Origin: Agromyces ramosus
GTDB taxonomy: Bacteria; Actinomycetota; Actinomycetes; Actinomycetales; Microbacteriaceae
Assembly (NCBI RefSeq): GCF_030817175.1
Contig: NZ_JAUSYY010000001.1
Coordinates: forward strand, 1,240,001 to 1,304,000
DNA length: 64,000 bases
Reading direction: 5' to 3'
The notes beneath the pieces are model-generated. The model ran no database searches and was not told the origin of the DNA. It saw only the letters and a program-made list of their open reading frames with translations. Shown here piece after piece: positions 28,724 to 36,588 of this stretch. Positions within the stretch are counted from its first letter, which is position 1. Each line of letters opens with the position of its first letter. Made by a program: the position numbers and the translations under genes.

Positions 28724-30300
28724 GCGGGAACCTCCAGGTCGCGGTGAGCGGATGCCGCGGCATCCGTCGTCTCATCATGGCCCTCGGATGCCGCGGAGTC
28801 ACCGACGGCGACCGATGCGGCGGAATGGGGGCCGACGCCTGTCGCGGCATCCGTCGCCGCTGGACGCGCGGCCGGGTCGCGGTACGGGCGCGTCGTGAGC
28901 CAGAGCCCCGCGTAGAGACCGCCCGCGACGAGCGGGCCCACGATGGCCGAGAGGTCGGCGCCGCCGAGCGCCGCGGCGATGGGACCGACGTAGAGGGTCG
29001 TGTTGGCCGAGAGCGCCGCGACCGTCGTCGCGACGAGCATCGCGATGACGCCGGGCCAGAACGCCCCGCCGTGGTACCAGAACGGGCTGCCGCGACGCTC
29101 GTCGGTGAGCGCCCGGCCGTCGTAGCGGTTGCGCCGCAGCAGGATGTCGACGGCGTAGACCGCGACCAGGGGCCCGAGCACGGTGACGGCGAGCTCGAGC
29201 GAGGCGTTCAGCGTGTCGAGGAAGCTCGGCGCGATGAACACGAACCAGCCGGCGGCGGCGGTGGCGACGACGCCAGTGATGATGACCGTCGCCGCACGCG
29301 AGACGCGGAATCCGAGGCCCTGTGCGTAGAGGCCGGTCGAGTACGCGACGAGCACGTTGTTCGTGATGCTCGACAGCACGATCATCGCGAGGAAGATCGG
29401 CGTGAACCATCCGGGCACGATCTCCGCGATCGTGAGCTGCGGGTCGGTCATGTCGATCGCGGTGCCCGCGACGACGCCGAGGGTGCCGATGACGATCGCG
29501 GGGACGAACCCGCCGAGGGCGGTCCACCAGGCGACGGCGCGCTTCGAGACATCCGCCGGCAGGTAGCGGGCGTAGTCGGCGCCCGTGCCCCACGACAGCG
29601 GGCTCGACGCGACGATCGCGAAGCCGAGCAGGAGCATCGCCCAGTGCTCGGCGGGCGCCATCGGCACCGGCGCGTAGCTGAAGTCGGCCGCGCCGAACAC
29701 GAACACGGCGAGCACGATGAAGACGACGGCGAGCGCGGCGGAGAAGTACGGTGCGAGCTTCAGGATCGTCGCGTGCCCGTAGACACCGATGACGAAGCTG
29801 AGCCCGGCGACGACGACGAGCACCGCCCACTCCGCTCCCGCCGGAAGCTCGATGCCGAATCCGGCGAGGAGCGCGAGCGCGGCGAGGGTGGCGAAGGCGA
29901 TGTTGATGATCTCGTAGAAGATGCCGATCGCGACCCCGAGGCCGGCACCGAAGACGCGGCTGCCTCGAACGCCGAACATGGCACGCATGACCGCGACGCT
30001 CGGCGTGCCCGAGGCCGGGCCGCTGATCGCGAGGAGGCCCACGACCGCCCACCAGAGGTTGCCGAGCACGGTGATGAGCAGCGCCTCCCAGAGCGAGAGG
30101 CCGAGGAGCATGAGCACCCCGCCGATGACGAAGTAGAGGTAGATGACGTTCGCCGACATCCACACCCAGAAGAGCTCGCGCGGGCGGCCGTGGCGCTCGG
30201 AGGCGGGGATGTGGTCGGCGCCGTGGGTCTCGACGTGGCCGGCGCGGTCGGTGCCGGGGCTCGCATCGGTGGCCTGGCGGTCGATGGCTTCGTTGCGCAT
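28720..30300 (-). CDS. NCS1-family (purine/cytosine/hydantoin-type) permease
   Basis: The 526-residue protein has about twelve membrane helices and the NCS1 pattern (WMSANVIYLYFVIGGVLMLLGLS; GFAIVASSPLSWGTGADYARYLP; SSITNNVLVAYSTGL). Members import nucleobases, hydantoins, allantoin or thiamine with a cation. It heads the operon with aguA and the amidase, so a nitrogen-rich substrate such as agmatine or a related guanidino compound is plausible by context. Start 30300 (MRNEAIDRQ) is preferred over 30348; the latter would place the start inside the operator. The hydrophilic C-terminal tail of about 60 residues is low-complexity. Confidence 0.88.
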   Translation of the reverse strand: MRNEAIDRQATDASPGTDRAGHVETHGADHIPASERHGRPRELFWVWMSANVIYLYFVIGGVLMLLGLSLWEALLITVLGNLWWAVVGLLAISGPASGTPSVAVMRAMFGVRGSRVFGAGLGVAIGIFYEIINIAFATLAALALLAGFGIELPAGAEWAVLVVVAGLSFVIGVYGHATILKLAPYFSAALAVVFIVLAVFVFGAADFSYAPVPMAPAEHWAMLLLGFAIVASSPLSWGTGADYARYLPADVSKRAVAWWTALGGFVPAIVIGTLGVVAGTAIDMTDPQLTIAEIVPGWFTPIFLAMIVLSSITNNVLVAYSTGLYAQGLGFRVSRAATVIITGVVATAAAGWFVFIAPSFLDTLNASLELAVTVLGPLVAVYAVDILLRRNRYDGRALTDERRGSPFWYHGGAFWPGVIAMLVATTVAALSANTTLYVGPIAAALGGADLSAIVGPLVAGGLYAGLWLTTRPYRDPAARPAATDAATGVGPHSAASVAVGDSAASEGHDETTDAAASAHRDLEVPA

Positions 30301-30339
30301 GAGTGGACTCTCTCGACATGATCGGGGACTCGATCTACT

Positions 30340-30357
30340 ATTGATCACACGATCAAT
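30340..30357. promoter_or_regulatory. Palindromic operator between permease operon and TetR gene
   Basis: ATTGATC-acac-GATCAAT has perfect 7-bp arms and lies between the divergent starts at 30300 and 30392. It is the only strong palindrome there and is the likely site of the adjacent TetR-type regulator. Confidence 0.75.
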
Positions 30358-30391
30358 AAGATGGAGCGACGTTACCTACACTGAGGTCACC

Positions 30392-31123
30392 ATGTCAAGA
30401 CCCACGCGCAAGAAGGCCGCCCGCAAATCCCCCGCGCAGCGTGCCGTCGAGATCGCGGATGCCGCGAGCTCCCTCGCGCTCGAGCAAGGTCTCACCGCCG
30501 TCACGCTCCGGGCGATCGCCGCTCGCATCGACGTCGCGCCCGCCCTCGTGGCCCACTACGAGCCCAACATGGACTCGCTCGTCGCAACGACCTTCGCGAG
30601 GATCGTGGCCTCCGAGATCGAGGAGGTCGACGACCTGCTCGCCGAACTGCCGACGCCGACCGCTCGCATGGCCGCCCTCATCGACACCCTCCTCGACGGC
30701 ACACGTGACGACGTCACCGTCGTGTGGGTCGAGGCATGGGGACTCGGACGCCGCAACGACGCACTCGCGGCATCCGTCCGTGAACAGATGGACGCGTGGC
30801 AGGCGATCGTGCAGGGCGTCGTCGAGGAGGGAATCGCGAGCGGCGAGTTCGAGACGCCGGATGCCGCGACCGTCGCATGGCAGCTCCTCGGAATGATCGA
30901 CGGGCTCAATGCGCAGGCGCTCGTGCGCTGGGGTGACGCGAGCGCACGCGGCTCCCTCATCGGACACGCGCTCGAGGGCATGCTGGGGCTCGCGCGCGGG
31001 AGCCTCGAGCGGGACGAACTCGCTCACGGGGGCGCTCGGCCGAACGCCCCGCGTAACTCAGGAGAAGAGGAGGCACACCCTCGCCACAGCGAGGCTGCAT
31101 CCTCTTCTCCTGCGTCAGGCTGA
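30392..31123 (+). CDS. TetR-family regulator of the agmatine operon
   Basis: The 243-residue regulator has an N-terminal TetR helix-turn-helix (about residues 18-60, LTAVTLRAIAARIDVAPALVAHYEPN) and a BetI-like ligand domain. It is divergent from the permease-aguA-amidase operon across a palindrome, so it most likely represses that operon until the substrate binds. TACACT (30377-30382) is 9 nt before the ATG with GAGG in between, so the leader is very short. The last 30 residues (after AHGG) are encoded by a long hairpin (31059-31112) and look unlike a TetR C-terminus; the functional protein may not need them. Confidence 0.9.
   Translation: MSRPTRKKAARKSPAQRAVEIADAASSLALEQGLTAVTLRAIAARIDVAPALVAHYEPNMDSLVATTFARIVASEIEEVDDLLAELPTPTARMAALIDTLLDGTRDDVTVVWVEAWGLGRRNDALAASVREQMDAWQAIVQGVVEEGIASGEFETPDAATVAWQLLGMIDGLNAQALVRWGDASARGSLIGHALEGMLGLARGSLERDELAHGGARPNAPRNSGEEEAHPRHSEAASSSPASG
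31059..31112 (+). terminator. Long hairpin inside the 3' end of the TetR gene
   Basis: CAGGAGAAGAGGA (31059-31071) and TCCTCTTCTCCTG (31100-31112) pair perfectly, and CCTCGC-caca-GCGAGG (31079-31094) forms an inner stem. The stop codon is at 31121-31123, so the hairpin is translated. It probably ends transcription between the TetR and nuclease-helicase genes. Confidence 0.6.
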
Positions 31124-31148
31124 CCACGCCGGCGTTGCGCTTCGTATC

Positions 31149-31187
31149 GGCGCGATGGCGGCGCGATGTCGGCGGCGCGATGTCGGC
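31149..31187 (+). repeat. Short tandem repeat of a 14-bp unit
   Basis: GGCGCGATGTCGGC occurs at 31160-31173 and 31174-31187. A partial copy (GGCGCGATG) sits at 31149-31157 and GGCGC follows. It lies in the 107-bp gap upstream of the TACGGT -10 box (31197-31202) of the next gene. Confidence 0.7.
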
Positions 31188-31230
31188 GGCGCCCGCTACG
31201 GTGAACACGGATCGACGGAAGGGAGCCACG

Positions 31231-34200
31231 ATGTACCTGGTCGACGGTTCCGTCGTCACGAGCGCGAGCGACCTGAAGAAGGCGTCGGAGTGCGAGTTCG
31301 CCTTCCTGCGCGCGCTCGACGCGAAGCTCGGCCGCATCGATCCGGTGCCCGACCCCGAAGACGCGATGCTCGAGCGTTCGGGCCGCCTCGGCGACCAGCA
31401 CGAGCTCCGGGTGCTCGACGTCTACCGCGAGGCGCTCGGCGACGGGGTCGTCGAGATCGCGCGACCCGACGTGCGCGACCAGGGCGCCGTCGCCGCCGCC
31501 GTCGAGGCCACGCAGGCCGCCTTCGCGGCCGGTGCGCCGGTGGTCTTCCAGGCCACGTTCGCCGACGAGGGCTTCATCGGCTTCGCCGACTTCATCGTGC
31601 GCCAGCCCGACGGCCGCTACCTCGTGCAAGACTCCAAGCTCGCGCGGCGGGCCCGGGTCACCGCACTCCTGCAGCTCGCCGCATACGCCCAGCAGCTCGA
31701 GCGCACGGGCGTGCCGTGCGCCGAGACCGTCGAGCTGCTCCTCGGCGACGGCACCACGAGCGTGCACCGCCTCGCCGACATCGCCCCCGTCTACCGCCTT
31801 CGCCGCGCCCGTCTCGAGCAGATCGTCGCCGAGCGCCTGGCTGAAGACGGGCCCGTCGCGTGGGGCGACCCCCGCTACGAGCTCGACGGCCGCTGCCCCA
31901 CGTGCGACCTCGAGGTGCAGGCGCATCGCGACGTGCTGCTCGTGGCCGGGCTCCGCGTCACCCAGCGCATCGCGCTGTTCGAGGCCGGCATCACGACGAT
32001 CGACGCGCTCGCGGCATCCGAGGGCCCGATTCCCGGCATCCTCGACGCGACCGTCGAAGGGCTCCGCCTCCAGGCCCGACTGCAGCTCGAGGCCGAGGCC
32101 AGTGAAGCCGTCGAGATCGCCCTCGCCGAGTCGGGATTGAGCACGCGCTCCCCCGATGACCCGCCGCTCCCGCCGCCGGTGGTCGTGCGCGACGCCGCCT
32201 CGCTCGCCGCGATCCCCGAGCCCGACGCCGGCGACCTCTTCTTCGACTTCGAGGGCGATCCGCTCTACACCGAGGGCGCGGCATCCGACTGGGGGCTCGA
32301 CTACCTGTTCGGCATGGTCGACACCGCCGAACAGTTCACGCCGCTGTGGGCGCATTCCTTCGCCGAAGAGCGCGTGGCGCTCGAGCAGTTCCTCGAGCTC
32401 GTCGCGCTGCGGCGTGCGGCGCACCCGAACATGCACATCTACCACTACGCGAGCTACGAGCGCACCCACCTGCTGACCATGGCCGCCCGGCACGGCGTCG
32501 GCGAGGCCGCGGTCGACCAGCTGCTCGCCGATGGCGTCTTCGTCGACCTCTACCCCGTCGTGAAGCGCGCGGTGCGCGTCGGCAGCCGCTCATACTCGAT
32601 CAAGAAGCTCGAGCCGCTCTACATGGGCACCGAGCTGCGCGAGGCCGAGGTGAAATCGGGCGGCGACTCGATCCTCGAATACGTGCGGGCGCGCGAGCTC
32701 GCGGCCACCGGCGAGGTCGACCCAGCGACCGGGCTCGCGGGTGCGGCCGCCGCCCAGCACGTGCTCGACGACCTCGCCGACTACAACCGCTACGACTGCG
32801 TCTCGACGCTTCGGCTACGCGACTGGCTGCTCGGCCTCGCCCGCGACGCGGGCGTCGAGCCGGTGCCCGAGTCGCTCCTCGTCGAGGCGGCCAAGGCCGC
32901 CGGCAAGGTCTACGAGCCGTCGCCGCTCGCACTGCACCTGCAGGCGATCGCCGGGCCGCCCGACGATCCCGACCGTGACGCCGACCACACCGCACTCGCA
33001 CTCGCCGCTGCCGCCATCGACTACCACGATCGCGAGGCGAAGAGCTTCTGGTGGTCGCACTTCTTCCGCATCGAGCAGCCCCTCGAGGCCTGGGAAGACC
33101 ACCGCGACGTGCTCGTCGTCGACCCCGCCGCATCCGTCGTCGTACAGCGCTGGTACCGCGAAGACCAGCACCGGGTCGACCGGCGCCACCTCATGCTGCG
33201 GGGGCGGGTCGCACCGGGGTCGCGATTCAGCGTCGGCAGCGAGCTCTTCCTCCTCTACGAGCCGCCCGCGCCGTTCCCCCGGCAGGGCCTGCGGCCGGGC
33301 TCGCGCACCCAGAACTCCGCGCGCGTGCTCGAGGTGCTCGCCGACGGCGTGATCGTCGAAGAGCGCAGTGTGGCGGGCGTCACCTGGAGCGAGTTGCCGA
33401 TGGCGGTCGTGCCCGGCACGCCGCCACCAGCCGGCCGCCAGCACGACGCCATCCTCGAATGGGCGCAAGGCCTCGCGAACACGTTCCCCGCGGCGTGGCC
33501 GGCGAACCCCGCGGTCGACGTGCTGCGACGGGTGCCGCCACGCACGACGAGCGGCGCCGGCCTTGCCGCGCTCACCGCTGAGCACGACTACGTCGGCGCC
33601 GTCATCGCGTCGCTGCGGTCGCTCGACGACTCCTACCTCGCGGTGCAGGGGCCGCCCGGCACCGGCAAGACCTACGTGGCCTCGCGCGTCATCGCCGAGC
33701 TCGTCGGCCGGCATGCGTGGAAGATCGGCGTCGTGGCGCAATCCCACGCCGTCGTCGAGAACGTGCTCGACGCCGTGGTCGCTGCCGGCCTCCACCCCGA
33801 CCTCGTGGCGAAGGCGCCGAAAGACGCCCGCGAGCCGGGCCACCACGCGTACACGGCCATCGACAAGAACGGCGTCGCCGACTACACCTCCGCGCACGCG
33901 GCATCCGGATTCGTCGTCGGCGGCACCGCCTGGGACTTCTCCAACACCGACCGCCTGCCCCGCGGCTCGCTCGACCTCCTCGTCATCGACGAGGCCGGCC
34001 AGTTCTCGCTGGCGTCGACCATCGCGAGTTCTGTGGCCGCGCGCAACCTGCTGCTGCTCGGCGACCCGCAGCAGCTGCCGCAAGTGAGCCAGGGCAACCA
34101 CCCCGAGCCCATCGACACCTCCGCCCTCGGCTGGATCGCCGACGGCCACGACGTGCTGCCCGCCGAGTTCGGGTACTTCCTCGCCGAGAGCCGGCGCATG

Positions 34201-34843
34201 CACCCCGCCGTGGCCGGGCCCGTCTCGCACCTGTCGTACGAGGGCGAGCTGCGCTCGCATCCCGTCGCGGCGCAGCGCTCGCTCGACGGGGTCGCGCCCG
34301 GACTCACCGCCGTGCCGGTCGAGCACGCCGGCAACACGACGGCCTCGGCCGAAGAGGCGCTCGCCGTCGTCGAGCTGGCCACGTCGCTGCTCGGCCGCGA
34401 CTGGGTCGAGGCGGTCGATCCGAGCGGGGCGACGGATGCCGCCGCATCCAGCCGGCCCCGGCCGCTCGGGCAACGCGACCTCATCGTCGTGACTCCCTTA
34501 CAACGCGCAACTCACGGTCGTGCGCGCCGCGCTCGACGCCGCCAGGCTCACCGAGGTGCCGGTGGGCACCGTCGACAAGTTCCAAGGTCAAGAGGCCGTC
34601 GTGGCCATCGTGTCGCTCGCCGCGTCGTCGGCCGCCGCGGCGCCGCGCGGCGTGGAGTTCCTCCTGCTGAAGAACCGGCTCAACGTCGCGATCTCCCGCG
34701 CCAAGTGGGCCGCGTACCTCATCTACTCCCCCGGCCTGCTCGACACCCTGCCCCGCACGCCCGAGGGCGTCGCGCAGCTGAGCGCGTTCATCCGGCTCGT
34801 CGGCGGCGAGGCACGCGTCGCCGTTCCCGCGTCGGTGGAGTAG
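31231..34843 (+). pseudogene. TM0106-type RecB-like nuclease/DEDD exonuclease/SF1 helicase, frameshifted
   Basis: Apart from one frameshift the gene encodes about 1203 residues. It has an N-terminal PD-(D/E)XK nuclease (about 100-160, with QDSK and QLAAYAQ) plus a CPTC zinc motif, a central RNase H-like DEDD exonuclease (FDFEGDPLY near 335; YNRYDC near 520), and a C-terminal SF1 DNA2/UPF1-type helicase. The helicase part carries Walker A GPPGTGKT near 807, IDEAGQF near 917 and GDPQQLPQ. In the late helicase motif VVTPYNAQ an extra T (34498-34499, CCCTTAC for CCCTAC) shifts the frame. The rest (VPVGTVDKFQGQEA, NRLNVAISRAKW) continues in the other frame to 34843. It is a mutation or a sequence error. 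GGAAGGGAG precedes ATG 31231. Confidence 0.85.
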
Positions 34844-34860
34844 CGCCCCGGTGCAGCGCG

Positions 34861-35298
34861 TCAGGCGTCGGCGAGCTTCGCCACGATGCCGTCGATGCGT
34901 CGCTGGCGGGTCTCGGCGGCCTTCGCGCCCTCGACGGCGGTGACGTGCGCCTTGCGTGCGCTCGGTGACAACGCGTCGAACGCGGTGCGGGCGCCCGGCG
35001 ACCCGTCGAGCGCCGCCCCGAGGTCGGCGGGCACCTCGACGGTGCGCGGCGCCGTGTCGAGCTCCACGTCGACCACGATCGGGTCGCCGCCGCCGATGCC
35101 CGTCGCGGCACGCTTGTCGGAACTGAACGAGATCATGTACTTGCCGCCCATCACCGCGACGGTGTTGCGGTACTCGAAGCCGTTCACGTTGACGACGACC
35201 GGCGGCTTCCTGCCCGCGCCGAGTGCCTCGATCACCTCGGGCGGCACCTCGATGCCCGTGTTGTTGCCGACCTGGGACATCGTCGTCTCGAATCGCAT
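34861..35298 (-). CDS. DUF1905/YdeI-like small protein
   Basis: This 145-residue cytoplasmic protein has an N-terminal DUF1905 beta-barrel (FETTMSQVGNNTGIEVPPEVIEALGAG, then VVVNVNGFEYRNTVAVMGGKYMISFS) and a C-terminal helical YdeI/OmpD-associated motif (AFDALSPSARKAHVTAVEGAKAAETRQRRI). The family is linked to bacteriocin or antimicrobial-peptide tolerance in some bacteria, but its mechanism is unknown. Start 35298 is fixed by CAGACT 6 nt upstream on the minus strand (35305-35310), with no ribosome binding site. It converges on the nuclease-helicase gene with only 17 bp between. Confidence 0.85.
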   Translation of the reverse strand: MRFETTMSQVGNNTGIEVPPEVIEALGAGRKPPVVVNVNGFEYRNTVAVMGGKYMISFSSDKRAATGIGGGDPIVVDVELDTAPRTVEVPADLGAALDGSPGARTAFDALSPSARKAHVTAVEGAKAAETRQRRIDGIVAKLADA

Positions 35299-35353
35299 CG
35301 CTCGAGTCTGCCACTCCACACCCATGCTGGGAATACCACACAGGGTCTCTACG

Positions 35354-35359
35354 TACGTT
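35354..35359 (+). promoter_or_regulatory. -10 box for leaderless glutaredoxin-like transcript
   Basis: TACGTT is exactly 6 nt before ATG 35366. It lies back to back with the CAGACT box of the divergent DUF1905 gene, 43 bp away. Confidence 0.55.
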
Positions 35360-35365
35360 AGGGGT

Positions 35366-35644
35366 ATGACTTCCCCCGCAGCATCCGACCGCTACCCTGC
35401 CCGCATCACGATGTACGGCGCCGCTTGGTGCAGCGACTGCCGTCGTTCGAAGGCGCTGCTCGACCGGCGCGACATCGACTACGACTACGTCGACCTCGAG
35501 GCGGTCATCGACGGCGCCGACCGCGCCAAGGCGATCAGCGGTCGCACGCAGATCCCAGTGGTGGTGTTCCCCGACGGCACGCACTTCACCGAGCCGACCG
35601 ATGCCGAGCTCGCCGCCAAGCTCGACGAGGCCGTCGCCGCGTAG
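35366..35644 (+). CDS. Glutaredoxin/mycoredoxin-like protein
   Basis: The 92-residue thioredoxin-fold protein has the active site CSDC (Cys23/Cys26 region, within MYGAAWCSDCRRSK) and the cis-proline loop TQIPVVVFPDG. This layout matches actinobacterial mycoredoxins, which use mycothiol to reduce mixed disulfides in the cytoplasm. Mycoredoxin-1 usually has CGYC, so the CSDC variant marks a paralogue of unknown partner. The start is set by the -10 box; the open frame upstream to 34886 is only a shadow of the DUF1905 gene. Confidence 0.88.
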   Translation: MTSPAASDRYPARITMYGAAWCSDCRRSKALLDRRDIDYDYVDLEAVIDGADRAKAISGRTQIPVVVFPDGTHFTEPTDAELAAKLDEAVAA

Positions 35645-35761
35645 CCCGCGAGCGAGGTGACCGGCGTCCCGCACCGCCCGGCGGCGGGCGGCCGCGGCCG
35701 GCGGTCTGTCGGGCGGCGTAACAATCGTGCGCCGTGGCCTCGCCCGGCGTAGAACTGAGGC

Positions 35762-35863
35762 ATGCCCTCGACTCGCGCTGCGAAGCACGGCGTACGCCGC
35801 TCCGCGAGACGCGGCATGCCCCAGGCAGCCCGGGCCTCCGCCCGCACGCAGGGTCTCCGATGA
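35762..35863 (+). CDS. Possible 33-residue basic leader ORF
   Basis: ATG 35762 is 6 nt after TAGAAC (35750-35755), the same form as the methyltransferase start at 7512. The frame encodes 33 residues with many Arg and Lys (MPSTRAAKHGVRRSARRGMP...) and stops at TGA 35861-35863, which overlaps the ATG of the next gene (ATGA, 35860-35863). It may be a leader peptide that couples translation to the next gene, or a chance frame. The alternative is a single longer protein from GTG 35734 in the frame of the next gene. Confidence 0.35.
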   Translation: MPSTRAAKHGVRRSARRGMPQAARASARTQGLR

Positions 35864-36369
35864 CGCTCACCCGCCTGCTGCCGACGCTCCGGCGCTCGAT
35901 CCCCGATCCGATCGACGCCGACCTCTGGCCGCACGCGAGCGTCCCCACCACGACCGACGTGCGGGTCGACGGCGTGTCACTCGTGCGCCTCGCCGACGTG
36001 TTCGGCACGCCCGCGGTGCACGTCGGACGCGCCGCCGAACCGGGCACGCACGGTCGCACCGCATCGGATGCCGCGCACGCGGGCGTCGTCGTGGTGCGCG
36101 TCGTCGAGGCATCCGTCGGCGCCCGCGGCCGCTCGGTCACGATCGATGCCGAGCTCGACGAACTCGCCCCCGCCTGGCAGGAGGCCCGGCTCATCGGACG
36201 CGCATCGGTCGCCCGTCCGGCTTCGACCATGCTGGTCACCACGAGCGGACGCACCGCGCCCGCCTCGCTCGACCTGCCCGCCGATCTCGGCGAAGGCGAC
36301 CTGCTCGCGTTGCCCTACCCGGTCGCGGCGATCACGGATGCTCCGGAGCCCGCCGTCACCGGCCGCTGA
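35860..36369 (+). CDS. Conserved-looking hypothetical protein
   Basis: This 169-residue soluble protein has no signal peptide or membrane helix. MTLTRLLPTLRRSIPDPIDADLWP begins it, and VRVDGVSLVRLADVFGTPAVHVG suggests a structured beta region; the middle VVRVVEASVGARGRSVTIDAELDELAPAWQEARLIGRA looks like a folded domain. I do not recognise the family. ATG 35860 overlaps the short ORF stop; the frame is open to GTG 35734, so the true start is uncertain. It converges on the MFS gene, with a 51-nt palindromic element and a hairpin between. Confidence 0.6.
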   Translation: MTLTRLLPTLRRSIPDPIDADLWPHASVPTTTDVRVDGVSLVRLADVFGTPAVHVGRAAEPGTHGRTASDAAHAGVVVVRVVEASVGARGRSVTIDAELDELAPAWQEARLIGRASVARPASTMLVTTSGRTAPASLDLPADLGEGDLLALPYPVAAITDAPEPAVTGR

Positions 36370-36421
36370 CTCGCCTCACGCGTTGACGACGTCTCCGTCG
36401 CCGCACTCCGCTCGCCCTCTA

Positions 36422-36472
36422 CTGGTCAGCAGAGCGCCTTTCGGGTGCCCCAGAAGGCGCTCGACTGACCAG
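36422..36472. repeat. 51-nt palindromic element A at a convergent junction
   Basis: Outer arms CTGGTCAG/CTGACCAG and inner arms AGCGCCTT/AAGGCGCT are separated by 3-nt internal loops and a 13-nt apical loop. A second element with the same outer arms and the same 51-nt length occurs at 59584-59634, also between convergent genes, but with a different inner stem. Confidence 0.7.
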
Positions 36473-36521
36473 CGGATGCCGGTGCGGCGCCGACGGCGCC
36501 GCCACGCCGCGGCGCGCAGAA

Positions 36522-36558
36522 GCGGGGCGGGCTCCGGAAGCCTCGGAACCCGCCCCGC
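36522..36558. terminator. GC-rich hairpin between convergent genes
   Basis: GCGGGGCGGG (36522-36531) pairs with CCCGCCCCGC (36549-36558). It lies 31 bp past the MFS stop, on its transcript side, and serves as a likely terminator beside element A. Confidence 0.65.
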
Positions 36559-36588
36559 CGGCGCCCACCCCTCGAGGGCGCCCCCGCC

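Noticed and set aside
34491..34503. Programmed +1 frameshift at CCC-U in the helicase gene
   Set aside because: There is no stop codon in the zero frame near the site and no stimulatory structure seen. A mutation or sequence error is simpler.
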